Shown: positions 7,828-17,719 of the stretch, in pieces
How positions within the stretch are numbered: the first letter of the stretch is position 1
Layout of the letters: every line of letters begins with the position of its first letter
DNA from: Sorangium cellulosum So ce56
GTDB lineage: Bacteria; Myxococcota_A; Polyangia; Polyangiales; Polyangiaceae
Assembly: GCF_000067165.1 (NCBI RefSeq)
Contig: NC_010162.1
Span: forward strand, 1,426,001-1,490,000
Reading direction: 5' to 3'
DNA: 64,000 nt
The notes under the pieces: generated by a model
The model's input: the letters and a program-made list of their open reading frames with translations, nothing else
What the model was told of the DNA's origin: nothing
The model's database searches: none
Made by a program: the position numbers and the translations under genes

Positions 7828-9398
7828 AGCCAGCCGCAGCCGCCGTCGAAGTCGAAGGGCGGCGTGGGCTCCGTGGACGACTGCGATGCACGACAGGCCT
7901 CCTCGATGTTCTGTCGCAACATCAACATCAGGTTGTTGTCGTCCTGGATGTCCCTGTCCGAGTACTTCCCGAGCCACCCCCCGACGGACGGCTTCATCAT
8001 CTCGATGACCCCGAGCGAGCGCCGGCAGTCGCCCGCCTGGTAGAAGTCGAGCGCGCCGCGCAGCGCCAGGTACATGTTCAGCATCATGTACGGCTTGCCC
8101 GAGCTGCCGTCGGAGATGTTCCACCACCTCGATTCGGGGTTCTGCCCGGGAGGCAGCGCGTTGAGCAGCGTGGTGTCGACGTTCTGCCCGGCTCCGTCCT
8201 TCGCCGAGGTCCAGCCTGCCGTCACCTGGAAGGCCGCCTTGTCCGGCCCGATGTCGTCGGCGAGGGACGCGTCGGCGAGGAGCTCCACGAACAGACCACC
8301 ACCGCCGCCGCGGCGGCTGCCGCCCACGTCGGTCGCGCCGTCGCGCTGGCCGATGAACAGCGCCGGCATCTCCAGGGCCGCCCCTGCGGCGCTGGCGGTC
8401 GCCCGCGTCGCCCCGTAGATGCGCCCCACCTTGTAGCCGGCGGACGGGGTCACCTCCAGGCTGAAGTCCGTTGCCAGCGGGAAGAGCGTGGTCTTCCCCT
8501 CCTCCGAGAGCAGGCCGCCGAGGTCGCCCGGGCTCAGCGCGTAGGCGTACGTGCCCGCGCCCATCGAGCCCAGCGCCGACGGGATCTTCACCAGGAAGCT
8601 CTCGCCCACGCCGATCACGCCGAACGCCGTGCCGTTCTCCACCAGCGCCTCGCCCAGACCGAGGATGCGGTCGGGATCGGTGATACCGCTGGTCGCGTGC
8701 CCGCTCGTGAGCAGGAGCACGCGGTGCGCGCCCTCGAAGCCCGCCGCGTCGCCCTCGTCGAACGCCTTCTCGGCGGCGGCGATCCCCTCGTAGAGGCCGA
8801 CGAGCTCGCCGGCGCCGCCGCCGAGGCGCTCGTCGGCGATGAGGCGCGCGAGCTCCGCCGACTCTGGCGCTGCGAGGAAGGCGCGGCGCTCGACCCTCTC
8901 GCCATAGCGGATGACGCTGACGCGGTCCTCGGGGCGGAGGCTTTCGAGCAGCCCTCCCATCCCCGCGTCCAGCGCGCTCTCATCGATGCCGGCGAAGCGG
9001 CTGTTCTCGACGGCGATCGCCAGGTGGACCGGCGGCCTGTCCAGGCTCGAAGGGTCGACCGCGGTGTTCATCGCGACGAAGGCCATCGTCCAGTTGCCCT
9101 CGTTGAAGCGCGGCGCCACCGCGAGGAACGGGTGAACGCAGACGTCCTTGCCGCAGTCGGCGTCGGGCAGGTCGATCGCGTGCTCGGCGAAGAACCCGAC
9201 CGGATCCAGCGTGTCGAGCGCGGGCACCTTCCCCGCCTTCACGAGCGCGCGGAACTGCGAGATGTCCTGTGCCCCGCCCTGGGCCACGTTGACCGAGCCT
9301 GCGGGGACGTCGCTGCCCGCGCCCTCGCTGCCGTCGGTGCCGCAACCGACGGCGGCGGCGCAGAGGCCGAGTGAGACCAGCTTCATCTTCGACGACAT
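7824..9398 (-). CDS. vWA-like domain lipoprotein (YfbK-like), degenerate MIDAS
   Basis: A 524-residue exported lipoprotein. The N terminus 'MKLVSLGLCAAAVGCG' has a hydrophobic stretch ending in an A-V-G-C lipobox-like site. The middle matches the von Willebrand A layout of the YfbK group: 'HLAIAVENSRF', then 'LLESLRPEDRVSVIRYGE', then 'HRVLLLTSG'. The C-terminal third resembles the YfbK tail domain. The usual metal site D-x-S-x-S is replaced by V-E-N-S-R, so metal binding may be lost. I chose the ATG at 9398, which has a GAGGAG site; more upstream starts remove the signal peptide. It begins 11 bases after the stop of the Gly/Ala-linker gene, so the two are probably co-transcribed. Confidence 0.75.
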   Translation of the reverse strand: MSSKMKLVSLGLCAAAVGCGTDGSEGAGSDVPAGSVNVAQGGAQDISQFRALVKAGKVPALDTLDPVGFFAEHAIDLPDADCGKDVCVHPFLAVAPRFNEGNWTMAFVAMNTAVDPSSLDRPPVHLAIAVENSRFAGIDESALDAGMGGLLESLRPEDRVSVIRYGERVERRAFLAAPESAELARLIADERLGGGAGELVGLYEGIAAAEKAFDEGDAAGFEGAHRVLLLTSGHATSGITDPDRILGLGEALVENGTAFGVIGVGESFLVKIPSALGSMGAGTYAYALSPGDLGGLLSEEGKTTLFPLATDFSLEVTPSAGYKVGRIYGATRATASAAGAALEMPALFIGQRDGATDVGGSRRGGGGGLFVELLADASLADDIGPDKAAFQVTAGWTSAKDGAGQNVDTTLLNALPPGQNPESRWWNISDGSSGKPYMMLNMYLALRGALDFYQAGDCRRSLGVIEMMKPSVGGWLGKYSDRDIQDDNNLMLMLRQNIEEACRASQSSTEPTPPFDFDGGCGWL

Positions 9399-9409
9399 AT
9401 GACCTCTCC

Positions 9410-11269
9410 TCATTCGTAAACAATCAACAGGTCCGCGGACGCGCTGGGCGTCTGGTACCCCGCGTCGCACTCGTCACGCCCGGCGAGCACGCGCTCGGCG
9501 CGGCCGACCCGCGCGCGGAAATCCGGCCCTTCGAGGGCGTCTCCGGGGCCCAGCAGGGTCTTCTCGCCGCCGCTCTGCACCGCCACCACCGCGTCGGTGA
9601 CGTAGGCGCCGCAGCTCAGCCGGTCGCCCTCGCACCCGGTCGCCTCGATCGAGGCGGCGAGGTCCGCGAGCTGGAGCTCGACGACGTTGTGATAGACCTC
9701 GAGCCGCTTCGTCGAGTCGATGGCCGAGACCTCGAGGTGGTCGCCCTTGTCGAACCATTCTACCGTTTCGCCCGCCGAGAACGGGAAGTCTTCGATCGGA
9801 ATGCACAGATAGTGAGTCAGAGAGGTGACGCTCGGGTCCGGCTCGCCGCCGCCCTCGCCGCCGGTGCCCATTCCACCTTCGCCGCCGCTGCCGCCAGCTC
9901 CGCCAGCACCCGCGCCGCCAGCGCCGCTGCCGCCAGCTCCGCCAGCACCCGCGCCGCCGGCGCCGCTGCCGCCGGCTCCGCCAGCACCCGCGCCGCCAGC
10001 ACCTGCGCCGCCGGCGCCGCTGCCGGCTCCGCCAGCACCCGCGCTGCCTGTGCCGGCGCCGACGCCGCCCCCCGAGCCATCGCCGGGGCCGAGCCGCGGG
10101 TAGTTCATGGTCAATTCGATGCAGCCGTCCGACAGTGCATCGATGTTCGCGATCTCGCCGACCACCTGCTTCGACCAGGGGCCGGCCCACTGGAAGGACG
10201 ATTGAGGCGCGCCAGCGCACACCGAGGGCACGACGTTCGTCTGCAGCGCGCCCTGCTTCACCTGTCCGGGCGCCACCACCGTGTTCGGCTTCAGCGCGAC
10301 GCGCCCCGCCAGCATCTCCGTGTCCTCCCAGAAATCGCTGTTGCCGTTCACGTTCTGCGGAATCAGGACGAATCGCAGGTCGGACCACCATGCCATCACA
10401 GGCCGCATTCCATCCGTCTCGAGCAGCACCACCTCGCAAGGCTCTTCCGAGGCCGGCACCGTCTCCTCGAAGTTGCCTGCGGCGAGGTGGGCCACGGCTC
10501 GGTTGAGCGGGAGCGTGTCCTGCGGGTCCAGCCGGTACGTGATCCCGAGGTTGAACGCGCTCGGCCCGAACATGCGTGTCGGATCGCCGGAGGTGACGGC
10601 AGAGCAATCGATCGACGCGTCCACCCAGCGCACGCGAACGTCCACGATCCCGGACGTGGCATTGATGAGATAGGCGTCCGTGGAATAACCCTCGGGGGCG
10701 GGGGTGCCGGTCGCGACGCAGGCGACGGCGGACGCCCCGAGGATCGCGCGCTCGAGCACCCAAGCGGTGCGCGAGCCCTCGCCGGCGCTCCGGGCCGAGA
10801 GCTCCCGGCTGGAAGCAGCGCGCGCCGAGAGGCGCCATGCCGGGACGAGCACCACGAGCGCGGCCAGGTCCGTCGGATCTTGCCAGATACGCCACGTGAT
10901 CCCCGCGAGCCCCACGAGCCCCACGAGGAGCTGTGCGGCAGCGGCCGAGAGCTTGATCGCCGCGAACGGCGCGACCACCGCCGCGAACGCCAGCGCCCGC
11001 CCGCGCGACGTGCGCGCGTCCACGAGCGCCGCTGCGAGGACGGGGGCGACCACGAGGCCGGCGAGGTCGCTGAGCTTGCCGGTGAGGGCGCCTGGCAAGA
11101 GCCCGGCCCCTTTCAGGAGGTGGTCGTTGACCACCAGGAGCGCCAGGGCGCCAAGGAAGAGGGGGTGGCGGAGGACCGCGAATCGAGGCGACACAGATTG
11201 TCGTGACCGCGACACCAACGTCAGGGCATCTGCGGGGCCGCCGGCGTTTCGCCGTGATGAGTTCAGCAT
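9410..11269 (-). CDS. Membrane protein with Gly/Ala-rich linker and exported C-terminal domains, function unknown
   Basis: A 619-residue protein I do not recognise. Residues about 30-150 hold several hydrophobic segments, including 'LLPGALTGKLSDLAGL'. A beta-rich, Cys-containing region follows to about 395, then a Gly/Ala/Ser linker of about 75 residues built from a 13-residue repeat. A second Cys-containing domain of about 145 residues ends the protein. The likely layout is a membrane anchor with the rest outside the cytoplasm. I chose the start at 11269 because the 109 residues before it are low-complexity Arg-rich sequence. It precedes the vWA-like lipoprotein gene by 11 bases, suggesting a shared surface role. 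Confidence 0.65.
   Translation of the reverse strand: MLNSSRRNAGGPADALTLVSRSRQSVSPRFAVLRHPLFLGALALLVVNDHLLKGAGLLPGALTGKLSDLAGLVVAPVLAAALVDARTSRGRALAFAAVVAPFAAIKLSAAAAQLLVGLVGLAGITWRIWQDPTDLAALVVLVPAWRLSARAASSRELSARSAGEGSRTAWVLERAILGASAVACVATGTPAPEGYSTDAYLINATSGIVDVRVRWVDASIDCSAVTSGDPTRMFGPSAFNLGITYRLDPQDTLPLNRAVAHLAAGNFEETVPASEEPCEVVLLETDGMRPVMAWWSDLRFVLIPQNVNGNSDFWEDTEMLAGRVALKPNTVVAPGQVKQGALQTNVVPSVCAGAPQSSFQWAGPWSKQVVGEIANIDALSDGCIELTMNYPRLGPGDGSGGGVGAGTGSAGAGGAGSGAGGAGAGGAGAGGAGGSGAGGAGAGGAGGSGAGGAGAGGAGGSGGEGGMGTGGEGGGEPDPSVTSLTHYLCIPIEDFPFSAGETVEWFDKGDHLEVSAIDSTKRLEVYHNVVELQLADLAASIEATGCEGDRLSCGAYVTDAVVAVQSGGEKTLLGPGDALEGPDFRARVGRAERVLAGRDECDAGYQTPSASADLLIVYE
9885..10052. repeat. 39-bp coding tandem repeat (Gly/Ala/Ser linker)
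   Basis: Units start at 9885, 9924, 9963 and 10017, each beginning ccgctg. The first two are 39 bp; the third is expanded to 54 bp by a 15-bp insertion, and the fourth is shorter. Read on the minus strand, each encodes 13 residues of Gly, Ala and one Ser. Because lengths are multiples of three, gain or loss of units would change linker length without a frameshift. Confidence 0.85.
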
Positions 11270-11444
11270 CGCGGCGAGCCGATAGCAGCGCGCGTGCCAC
11301 TCGCCGCGGGCGTCGGGGGAGCGCCGTCGCGTCGCGGCCGGCCCCTGCCGGCGTGCTACAGCACCCCATCGCCCTCGCACCGCCGCGAGCCGGCGTCTCT
11401 CCTGCCCGGCTCGTCCCGGCTTTCTTCGGAGCTCTGCGCGCGCG

Positions 11445-11978
11445 ATGCGATCCTGCCTGCTACTGCCCGCCTTCTCTCTCCTCGCGTCCCTCTCCGGGTG
11501 TGGCCCTGTCGACGGTGAGCCGTCGATCCCCGCGGAAGCCAGCGATTGTCCCGCGCTGTTCGGCGAAGACTTCACCGAGACCCGCGCCGTCGACATCGGC
11601 GACGCGTCGTCCGGGACGTTCGTGCCCTACGCCGACGGCGCCAGCGTGCGACTGATCCTCGGCAATCAGGGCTCGATGATGATCACGCCCTGGGTCCAGG
11701 TGGAGGCTCTGCCCGGCGACGCAGAGGAGACGTGCCATGTGGTGCGCCTCGCGAACGAGTTCGAGGGCCCGCTCGCCGACGATCCCCGCGGGCTCGCCGC
11801 CGCGCAGTTCAACGTCCAGTTCATCAAGACCGGTCCTTTCCTGGTCTCGGACGGCGCGTTCTACCACCCTTTCGCGTGGGACCGCGAGACCCTCGAAGGG
11901 CAGAAGCTGGGGCTCACGGTGACCGTGCGCGGCGACGGATACGAGGGCAAGAAGGGCGTGGGCATCGTGCTGGAGTGA
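11445..11978 (+). CDS. Small lipoprotein, function unknown
   Basis: A 177-residue protein with a clear lipoprotein signal ('LLASLSGC', cleavage before Cys19). The mature part is a soluble beta-rich domain with only three further Cys-type positions and no motif I recognise. It diverges from the Gly/Ala-linker membrane protein gene across 175 bases. Downstream lies the 622-base non-coding region with the 42-bp repeats. Codon use is typical of the window. Confidence 0.7.
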   Translation: MRSCLLLPAFSLLASLSGCGPVDGEPSIPAEASDCPALFGEDFTETRAVDIGDASSGTFVPYADGASVRLILGNQGSMMITPWVQVEALPGDAEETCHVVRLANEFEGPLADDPRGLAAAQFNVQFIKTGPFLVSDGAFYHPFAWDRETLEGQKLGLTVTVRGDGYEGKKGVGIVLE

Positions 11979-12600
11979 AGAGCCCCGGCCACCGAGCCGC
12001 TGCTCACATCGAGCATGCGATGGCAGGTCCGGTCCGTCGCGACCGGCGAGCGCGGCGATTCGCCCTCACGTCCTCGAATCGTTGTGGTGCGCTTTCCCTG
12101 ATGGATGGCTCATGGCGTGCCGAGAGCCGACGATGGTTCACATCGACGGAGCGGTTCGCCGTCCTCCGCCTGGGAATGCGACGCCCGGGTCGCGAGTCGC
12201 TGGAACGGTCGTCCCGGAGGCTGCGCGGAGGTCGCGACCTGGCGGAAGGGTCGTTCCAGAGGCGGCGTGAAGATCGGGACCTGGTGGAAGGGTCGTTCCG
12301 GGAGGCGGCATGAAGGTCGCGACCTGGTGGAAGGGTCGTTCCGGAGGCAGCGCGGAGGTCGCGATCTGGCCGAAGGGTCGTTCCGGGAGGCGGCGTGAAG
12401 GTCGCGATCTGGCGGAAGGATCGTTTGGGTGGCGGTGCGGAGGTCGCGACCTGTCCAAGCCGTCGTTTTTTGACCAGCGCCCAGGTCGCGATCTCTCCAG
12501 GATCCTGTCGGGGAGGCGATGTCCAGGTCAGGACCTGGGCGCTCCTGTAAAATTACGCCATACCCTTGGTCGCGACGTCCTTTCCTCCGGCTGCGCGGCG
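11979..12600. other. 622-base convergent intergenic region
   Basis: This gap lies between the stop codons of two convergent lipoprotein genes. Its first 200 bases show nothing recognisable. From 12185 it is occupied by the 42-bp tandem array. Open frames run through the array on both strands only because 42 is divisible by three; they have no good ribosome site or family-like sequence, so I do not call them genes. Confidence 0.7.
12185..12600. repeat. 42-bp tandem array with a central 12-bp palindrome
   Basis: About ten contiguous units start at 12185, 12227, 12269, 12312, 12354, 12397, 12439, 12481, 12523 and 12565, so the period is 42 or 43 bp. The best-conserved block is aggtcgcgacct, a perfect 12-bp palindrome, exact in the units at 12227, 12312 and 12439 and with one or a few changes in the others. 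A second conserved block is gaagggtcgttcc. Units decay towards the right. There are no unique spacers, so it is not a CRISPR array. A 42-bp period equals about four helical turns, which would put the palindromes on one face of the DNA. Confidence 0.88.
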
Positions 12601-13242
12601 CTACCGCGCGGCGCACCGGGGCGCGACGTAGCGGCCGTTCGGGTCGGCGTCGACGAACACGGTGCCCACGTCGGAGAGCTCGAAGCTGACCGATCTTGCG
12701 TCGATCGCCGTGATGGTGAGCCTGCCGAAGCCCGTGTTGCCGCCGCCGCTGACGGCCCCCGTGCTGCTGCAGTCCGCGCGAGAGGACGTCCCGTAGATCG
12801 TGAGATCGCCGCTCGCCGTGTCCACCTCGCCCACGGCGAGCATCGACTCGGGCATGCTGAGCTCGAGGTCCCACCAGTCGCTGCAGGGCTCGTACGTGGG
12901 GTTCGCGTCGGGGTCGCGGCACGACAGCGCCAGGGTGGCGACGCGGAAGGTCACGGTCGAGTCGCCGAAGACGATCGCGCTCACAGCGCGCCCACCGCCG
13001 CCCGAGGTCGCCGGCGACGGCGCGACCGAGCTCGTCGTCGAGATCGGGCCCTCCGGGCCGTCCGGGCTGCCCGCGCCGCTCGTGCTGCCCGGGCCGCTCG
13101 TGCTGCCCGGGCCGCTCGTGCTGCCCGCGCCGCCCGCCCCGTCTCCTACGCCGTCCATGATCACCGCGCCGCCGCACGCGCTTTGGACGAGCAGCGCGAG
13201 CGAGCCTACCGCCATTGAGATGCATCGAGGTGAGCGCTTCAT
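12601..13242 (-). CDS. Small lipoprotein with Gly/Ser/Thr linker, function unknown
   Basis: A 213-residue exported protein starting at the ATG at 13242. The signal peptide ends at 'LVQSACGG', a plausible lipobox. A linker with three near-identical 'GSTSGPG'-type units (residues about 40-60) leads to a beta-rich domain with paired Cys and 'SDWWDLELSMPE'. No known family is evident. Longer upstream frames are antisense to the kinase gene and were rejected. It diverges from the kinase at 13405 across 162 bases. Confidence 0.68.
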   Translation of the reverse strand: MKRSPRCISMAVGSLALLVQSACGGAVIMDGVGDGAGGAGSTSGPGSTSGPGSTSGAGSPDGPEGPISTTSSVAPSPATSGGGGRAVSAIVFGDSTVTFRVATLALSCRDPDANPTYEPCSDWWDLELSMPESMLAVGEVDTASGDLTIYGTSSRADCSSTGAVSGGGNTGFGRLTITAIDARSVSFELSDVGTVFVDADPNGRYVAPRCAAR

Positions 13243-13404
13243 CGTCGTATCGTATCGCCCTCCGGCCGGCGATCGCAGACGAGGGCAAACCTCCGTCGCG
13301 AGCCTCCGTCGATGGACCGGCCGGGGGCCACCTGTGCTACTGTCGACCACAGCAGGCTCGGATGGCGGCACGCCCCCTGGCCGGGCGTGAAGCGCGGAGC
13401 TCTC

Positions 13405-14859
13405 ATGAAGCCACCTGTCGTCGAAGGAGACGTCATCGCCGGCAAGTACCGGGTCGATCGCGTCGTGGGCCGAGGCGGCATGGGCATCGTGGTCGCGGCG
13501 AGCCACCTGTTCCTCCCGCAGCGTGTCGCGATCAAGCTCCTTCTCAGCACGGAGAGCCCGGCGCTCGTGCAGCGGTTTCTCCGCGAGGCGCGCGCGGTGG
13601 TCCGCCTCAAGGGCGAGCACGTCGTGCGGGTGTTCGACGTCGGCGAGCTCGGCTCGGGCATCCCGTACATCGTGATGGAGTACCTGGAGGGTGAAGATCT
13701 CTCCGACGTGCTCCGCGCCCGCGGCACGCTCAGCGTCGTGGACGCGGCCGACTACGTCCTGCAGGCCTGCCTGGCGATGGCCGAGGCGCACGCCGCGGGC
13801 ATCGTGCACCGCGATCTCAAGCCGGCGAACCTCTTCCTCACGACGACGCCCGGCGGGGCGACGCTCATCAAGGTCCTCGACTTCGGGATCTCGAAGGAGG
13901 TGCCGGGCAGCACCGAGGGCGTCGGCGCGTCGTTGACGCAGACGCGCGAGATGCTCGGCTCGCCCATCTACATGTCCCCGGAGCAGATGCGGTCGTCGCG
14001 CTCGGTCGACGCCCGCTCGGACGTGTGGGCGCTCGGCGCGCTGCTCTACCGGCTCCTGGTAGGGCAGCCGCCGTTCGAGGCCCCGGCGCTCGCCGAGCTC
14101 GTGCTGCAGGTCGCGAGCGCCGAGCCGATCCCGCCCACCGCGCTCAGGAGCGACATCCCACCGGCGCTCGAGGCCGTGATCCTCCATTGCCTCCAGAAGG
14201 ATCCGGCCCGGCGGCCGCAGACCGTGGCCGACCTGGCGCGCGCGCTGGTGCCCTTCGCGACGGCGGGCGGGCAGGAGCGCGCGGAGCGCGCCGCGCGGAT
14301 CCTCGAGGCGGGGGCGCAGGCGACGCCGCCGCCGACCGGTTCGGTGCCGCCGCCGCGGCTCGTGACGGCCAGCGGCCCTCCGAGCGCCCCGTCCGGCGCG
14401 ATGGCGAGCCTCCTGCCCACGACGCGGGGGCTCACGCGGACGTCCGCGCGGCCCGGGTCGCGCAGGATCCTCGGGGCGGCGCTCGGGGCGGTCGTGATCG
14501 CCGTGCTCGCGCTCGCCCTCTGGGGCGCCGTCGCGCTGCCAGGAAGAGCGCCGGAGGCGGCGGCCCTGCAGGCCGCGGCGGCCTCGCGGGACGACACGGC
14601 GCCGCGGCGCGCGCAGCAGGACACCGCGGCGCGCGGCGCGGATCCGCTGATCGCGCCGGAGCTGCCGCCGGCGGTCCGTGACGCCTTGCCCCCGCAGCAG
14701 CCGTCGGTCTCCCCGGTCGTCGCGCCGGCCGCCGACGCGGCGCCCTCCGGGGCGGCGCTCGAGGGCCGGCGCGCGCCCCCGGCCACGAGCGCATCGGCGA
14801 CGCCGAAGGCGCCGCCTTCGCCCGGAGGGACGAATCCCTTGGAACCACCGCTCAGATGA
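13405..14859 (+). CDS. Ser/Thr protein kinase, single-pass membrane
   Basis: A 484-residue Hanks-type kinase. The glycine loop is 'VGRGGMGIV' (21-29), VAIK lysine is at about 44, HRD at 135-137 in 'HRDLKPANL', DFG at 159-161, and SPE follows at about 190. All catalytic residues are present. A Pro/Ser-rich linker leads to one membrane segment at about 353-376, then an Ala/Pro-rich tail that should be periplasmic. The ATG at 13405 has a GGAG site seven bases upstream. Its stop overlaps the start of the next gene in an ATGA sequence, so the kinase and the PEGA protein are translationally coupled. Confidence 0.92.
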   Translation: MKPPVVEGDVIAGKYRVDRVVGRGGMGIVVAASHLFLPQRVAIKLLLSTESPALVQRFLREARAVVRLKGEHVVRVFDVGELGSGIPYIVMEYLEGEDLSDVLRARGTLSVVDAADYVLQACLAMAEAHAAGIVHRDLKPANLFLTTTPGGATLIKVLDFGISKEVPGSTEGVGASLTQTREMLGSPIYMSPEQMRSSRSVDARSDVWALGALLYRLLVGQPPFEAPALAELVLQVASAEPIPPTALRSDIPPALEAVILHCLQKDPARRPQTVADLARALVPFATAGGQERAERAARILEAGAQATPPPTGSVPPPRLVTASGPPSAPSGAMASLLPTTRGLTRTSARPGSRRILGAALGAVVIAVLALALWGAVALPGRAPEAAALQAAAASRDDTAPRRAQQDTAARGADPLIAPELPPAVRDALPPQQPSVSPVVAPAADAAPSGAALEGRRAPPATSASATPKAPPSPGGTNPLEPPLR

Positions 14860-16082
14860 GACAGGAATCACCGGCCTCCGACCCGTTGCACCCCGCATTC
14901 CAGCCGGAGGCAGGCGAGGCGCCGGCGCGTTCGCGCCGCCTGGCGACGGGGCTCGCGCCAGCGGTCGCCATCGTGGTGCTGACCACGGCCGGCGGCGCGG
15001 CCGCGCAGCAACCCCAGCCCGCTCCGGCGGCGGCTCCTGCGCCGGCGGCTCCTGCGCCGGCGGCTCCTGCGAAGGCCGCTCCCGCGCCGGCGGCTCCTGC
15101 GCCGGCGGCTCCTGCGAAGGCCGCTCCCGCGCCGGCGGCGGCTCCTGCGAAGGCCGCTCCCGCGCCGGCCCCTTCCGCGCCGGGCGAGGCTGCTTCTGCG
15201 CCCGCCCGCGAGCGGCTGAGCGGTGAGGCCAGGGCCGATTACGAGTCCGGCAAGGCGCTCTTTCACAACGGCGACTTCGCCAGCGCCTTCCTCAAGTTCC
15301 AGAGCGCCTACGAGAGCTCGAAGGACGCGCGCCTCCTCTGGAACATGATCGCCTGCACGTCCAAGATGCACCGGTACAGCCAGCTCCTTGCGCTGGTGGA
15401 GAGGTTGAAGCAGGAGGACCGCGGCGTCCTGCTCCCGGAGGACTGGGCGACGATCGCCGAGGTCGAACGGAAGGCCAGCGCCCTCGTCGGTCACCTGGAC
15501 ATCGCCGCGAGCGAGCGGGACGCGGAGGTGACGATCGACGGCGAGCCGATCGGGAAGACGCCGCTCCCGGGCAAGGTGATCGTCGACGCCGGCACCAGGC
15601 GAATCCGTGTCTTCAAGCCGGGGTTCAAGGAGCACCTCCGCGCGGAGAGCGTGGCCCCGGGCGCCCGGCTGGCGCTCGACGTCCGGCTGGCGCGGCCGAT
15701 GAACGGCGGCAGGCTCTCCATCGTTGCCTCTCCGGGCGATCGCCTTGCGCTCGACGGCGAGTTCCTGGGCGAAGGGCAGTGGGAGGGCATCGTGCCGAGC
15801 GGCCGTCACGCGGTGAGGGTGACGGCGCCGGGGAAGGTGCCCTACCAGGCCCAGATCCTGATTCAGGACGAGGCGCTGAGCAGCGTCCGCGTCGGCCTGG
15901 TGCCGGCCGAGAAGCCCGGCGGGACGCCGTCGTGGATATGGATCGCCGGCGCCGGGGCGCTCGTCGCGACGGCCTTGTCGGCCGGCCTCCTCCTCTTGCA
16001 CGATCACAATCCCGCGCAGGTGGGGACGGTCGAGCAATCCATGGGAGCGCCCCGTCCTACCGGATTCGGAGGCCGCTGGTAA
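14856..16082 (+). CDS. PEGA-domain protein with Ala/Pro linker, coupled to kinase
   Basis: A 408-residue protein. An N-terminal hydrophobic segment (about 30-50, 'LAPAVAIVVLTTAGGAAA') looks like a signal peptide or anchor. It is followed by an Ala/Pro/Lys-rich linker (about 50-120), a helical TPR-like part ('ALFHNGDFASAFLKFQSAY') and two PEGA-like beta domains ('HLDIAASERDAEVTIDGE', 'LSIVASPGDRLALDGE'). A second hydrophobic segment lies near 350-370. The start overlaps the kinase stop by four bases. It is probably an envelope partner or target of that kinase; this is inferred from coupling only. Confidence 0.8.
   Translation: MRQESPASDPLHPAFQPEAGEAPARSRRLATGLAPAVAIVVLTTAGGAAAQQPQPAPAAAPAPAAPAPAAPAKAAPAPAAPAPAAPAKAAPAPAAAPAKAAPAPAPSAPGEAASAPARERLSGEARADYESGKALFHNGDFASAFLKFQSAYESSKDARLLWNMIACTSKMHRYSQLLALVERLKQEDRGVLLPEDWATIAEVERKASALVGHLDIAASERDAEVTIDGEPIGKTPLPGKVIVDAGTRRIRVFKPGFKEHLRAESVAPGARLALDVRLARPMNGGRLSIVASPGDRLALDGEFLGEGQWEGIVPSGRHAVRVTAPGKVPYQAQILIQDEALSSVRVGLVPAEKPGGTPSWIWIAGAGALVATALSAGLLLLHDHNPAQVGTVEQSMGAPRPTGFGGRW
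15015..15172. repeat. Coding Ala/Pro/Lys repeat
   Basis: Repeats of gcggctcctgcgcc and gcgaaggccgctcccg, arranged in larger blocks of about 45 bp, encode the Ala/Pro/Lys linker of the PEGA protein. Such sequence can expand or contract in frame. On the protein side it resembles the wall-spanning linkers of TonB-like proteins. Confidence 0.75.
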
Positions 16083-16129
16083 GCGGGCCTGTCGTGGTCC
16101 GCGGCGCTGGGCCGGAGTCGGCGGGGCGG

Positions 16130-16222
16130 GAGCTCGTGCTCGGCGCAGAAGCGGCTGATCTTCGTGAGCCGCTGTGGGTTCGCCCGGGCGGCATAGCCGT
16201 CGTGCGCCATCGGGTGGTGCGC
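16130..16222 (-). pseudogene. Decayed duplicate fragment of the DUF1552 gene
   Basis: Read on the minus strand, this stretch encodes 'MAHDGYAARANPQRLTKISRFCAEHEL'-like sequence (given here only as the remnant's signature, split: MAHDGYA, RLTKISRF, CAEHEL). The intact DUF1552 gene 0.5 kb away has MAHNGYA, RLTRISRF and YAEQLA in the same order and spacing. The DNA is also closely similar (gcggctgatc, gtgagccgct, tgcgccatcgggtggtg). No flanking parts of the gene are preserved. It appears to be a partial duplication or the remnant of a second copy. Confidence 0.75.
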
Positions 16223-16339
16223 TCGCGCGCTGCCATGGGCGTCTGGTCCGCGCGCCGCGGTGAGGCGCCGCCCCGCGCGGCGCCCACCACGGCGTGGGCC
16301 CCGCGCCGCCTCGGGCGGCGCCCCGCGCCCCTCGGCTCG

Positions 16340-17718
<1,379 letters not shown>

Positions 17719-17719
<1 letters not shown>

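Noticed and set aside
11595..12313. Arg-rich plus-strand frame overlapping the small lipoprotein
   Set aside because: It is an alternative frame of a gene that has a signal peptide and typical codon use.
12185..12600. CRISPR array
   Set aside because: Units are contiguous and vary along their length; there are no unique spacers and no cas genes.
12110..13288. Long open frames through the 42-bp repeats on both strands
   Set aside because: The period is a multiple of three, so all frames stay open by repetition. They have no ribosome site, and the minus-strand frame would run over a well-supported lipoprotein gene.
16004..16210. A separate 68-residue minus-strand gene
   Set aside because: Its only meaningful part is the fragment matching DUF1552; the rest is antisense to the PEGA gene end, so I list it as a pseudogene fragment.
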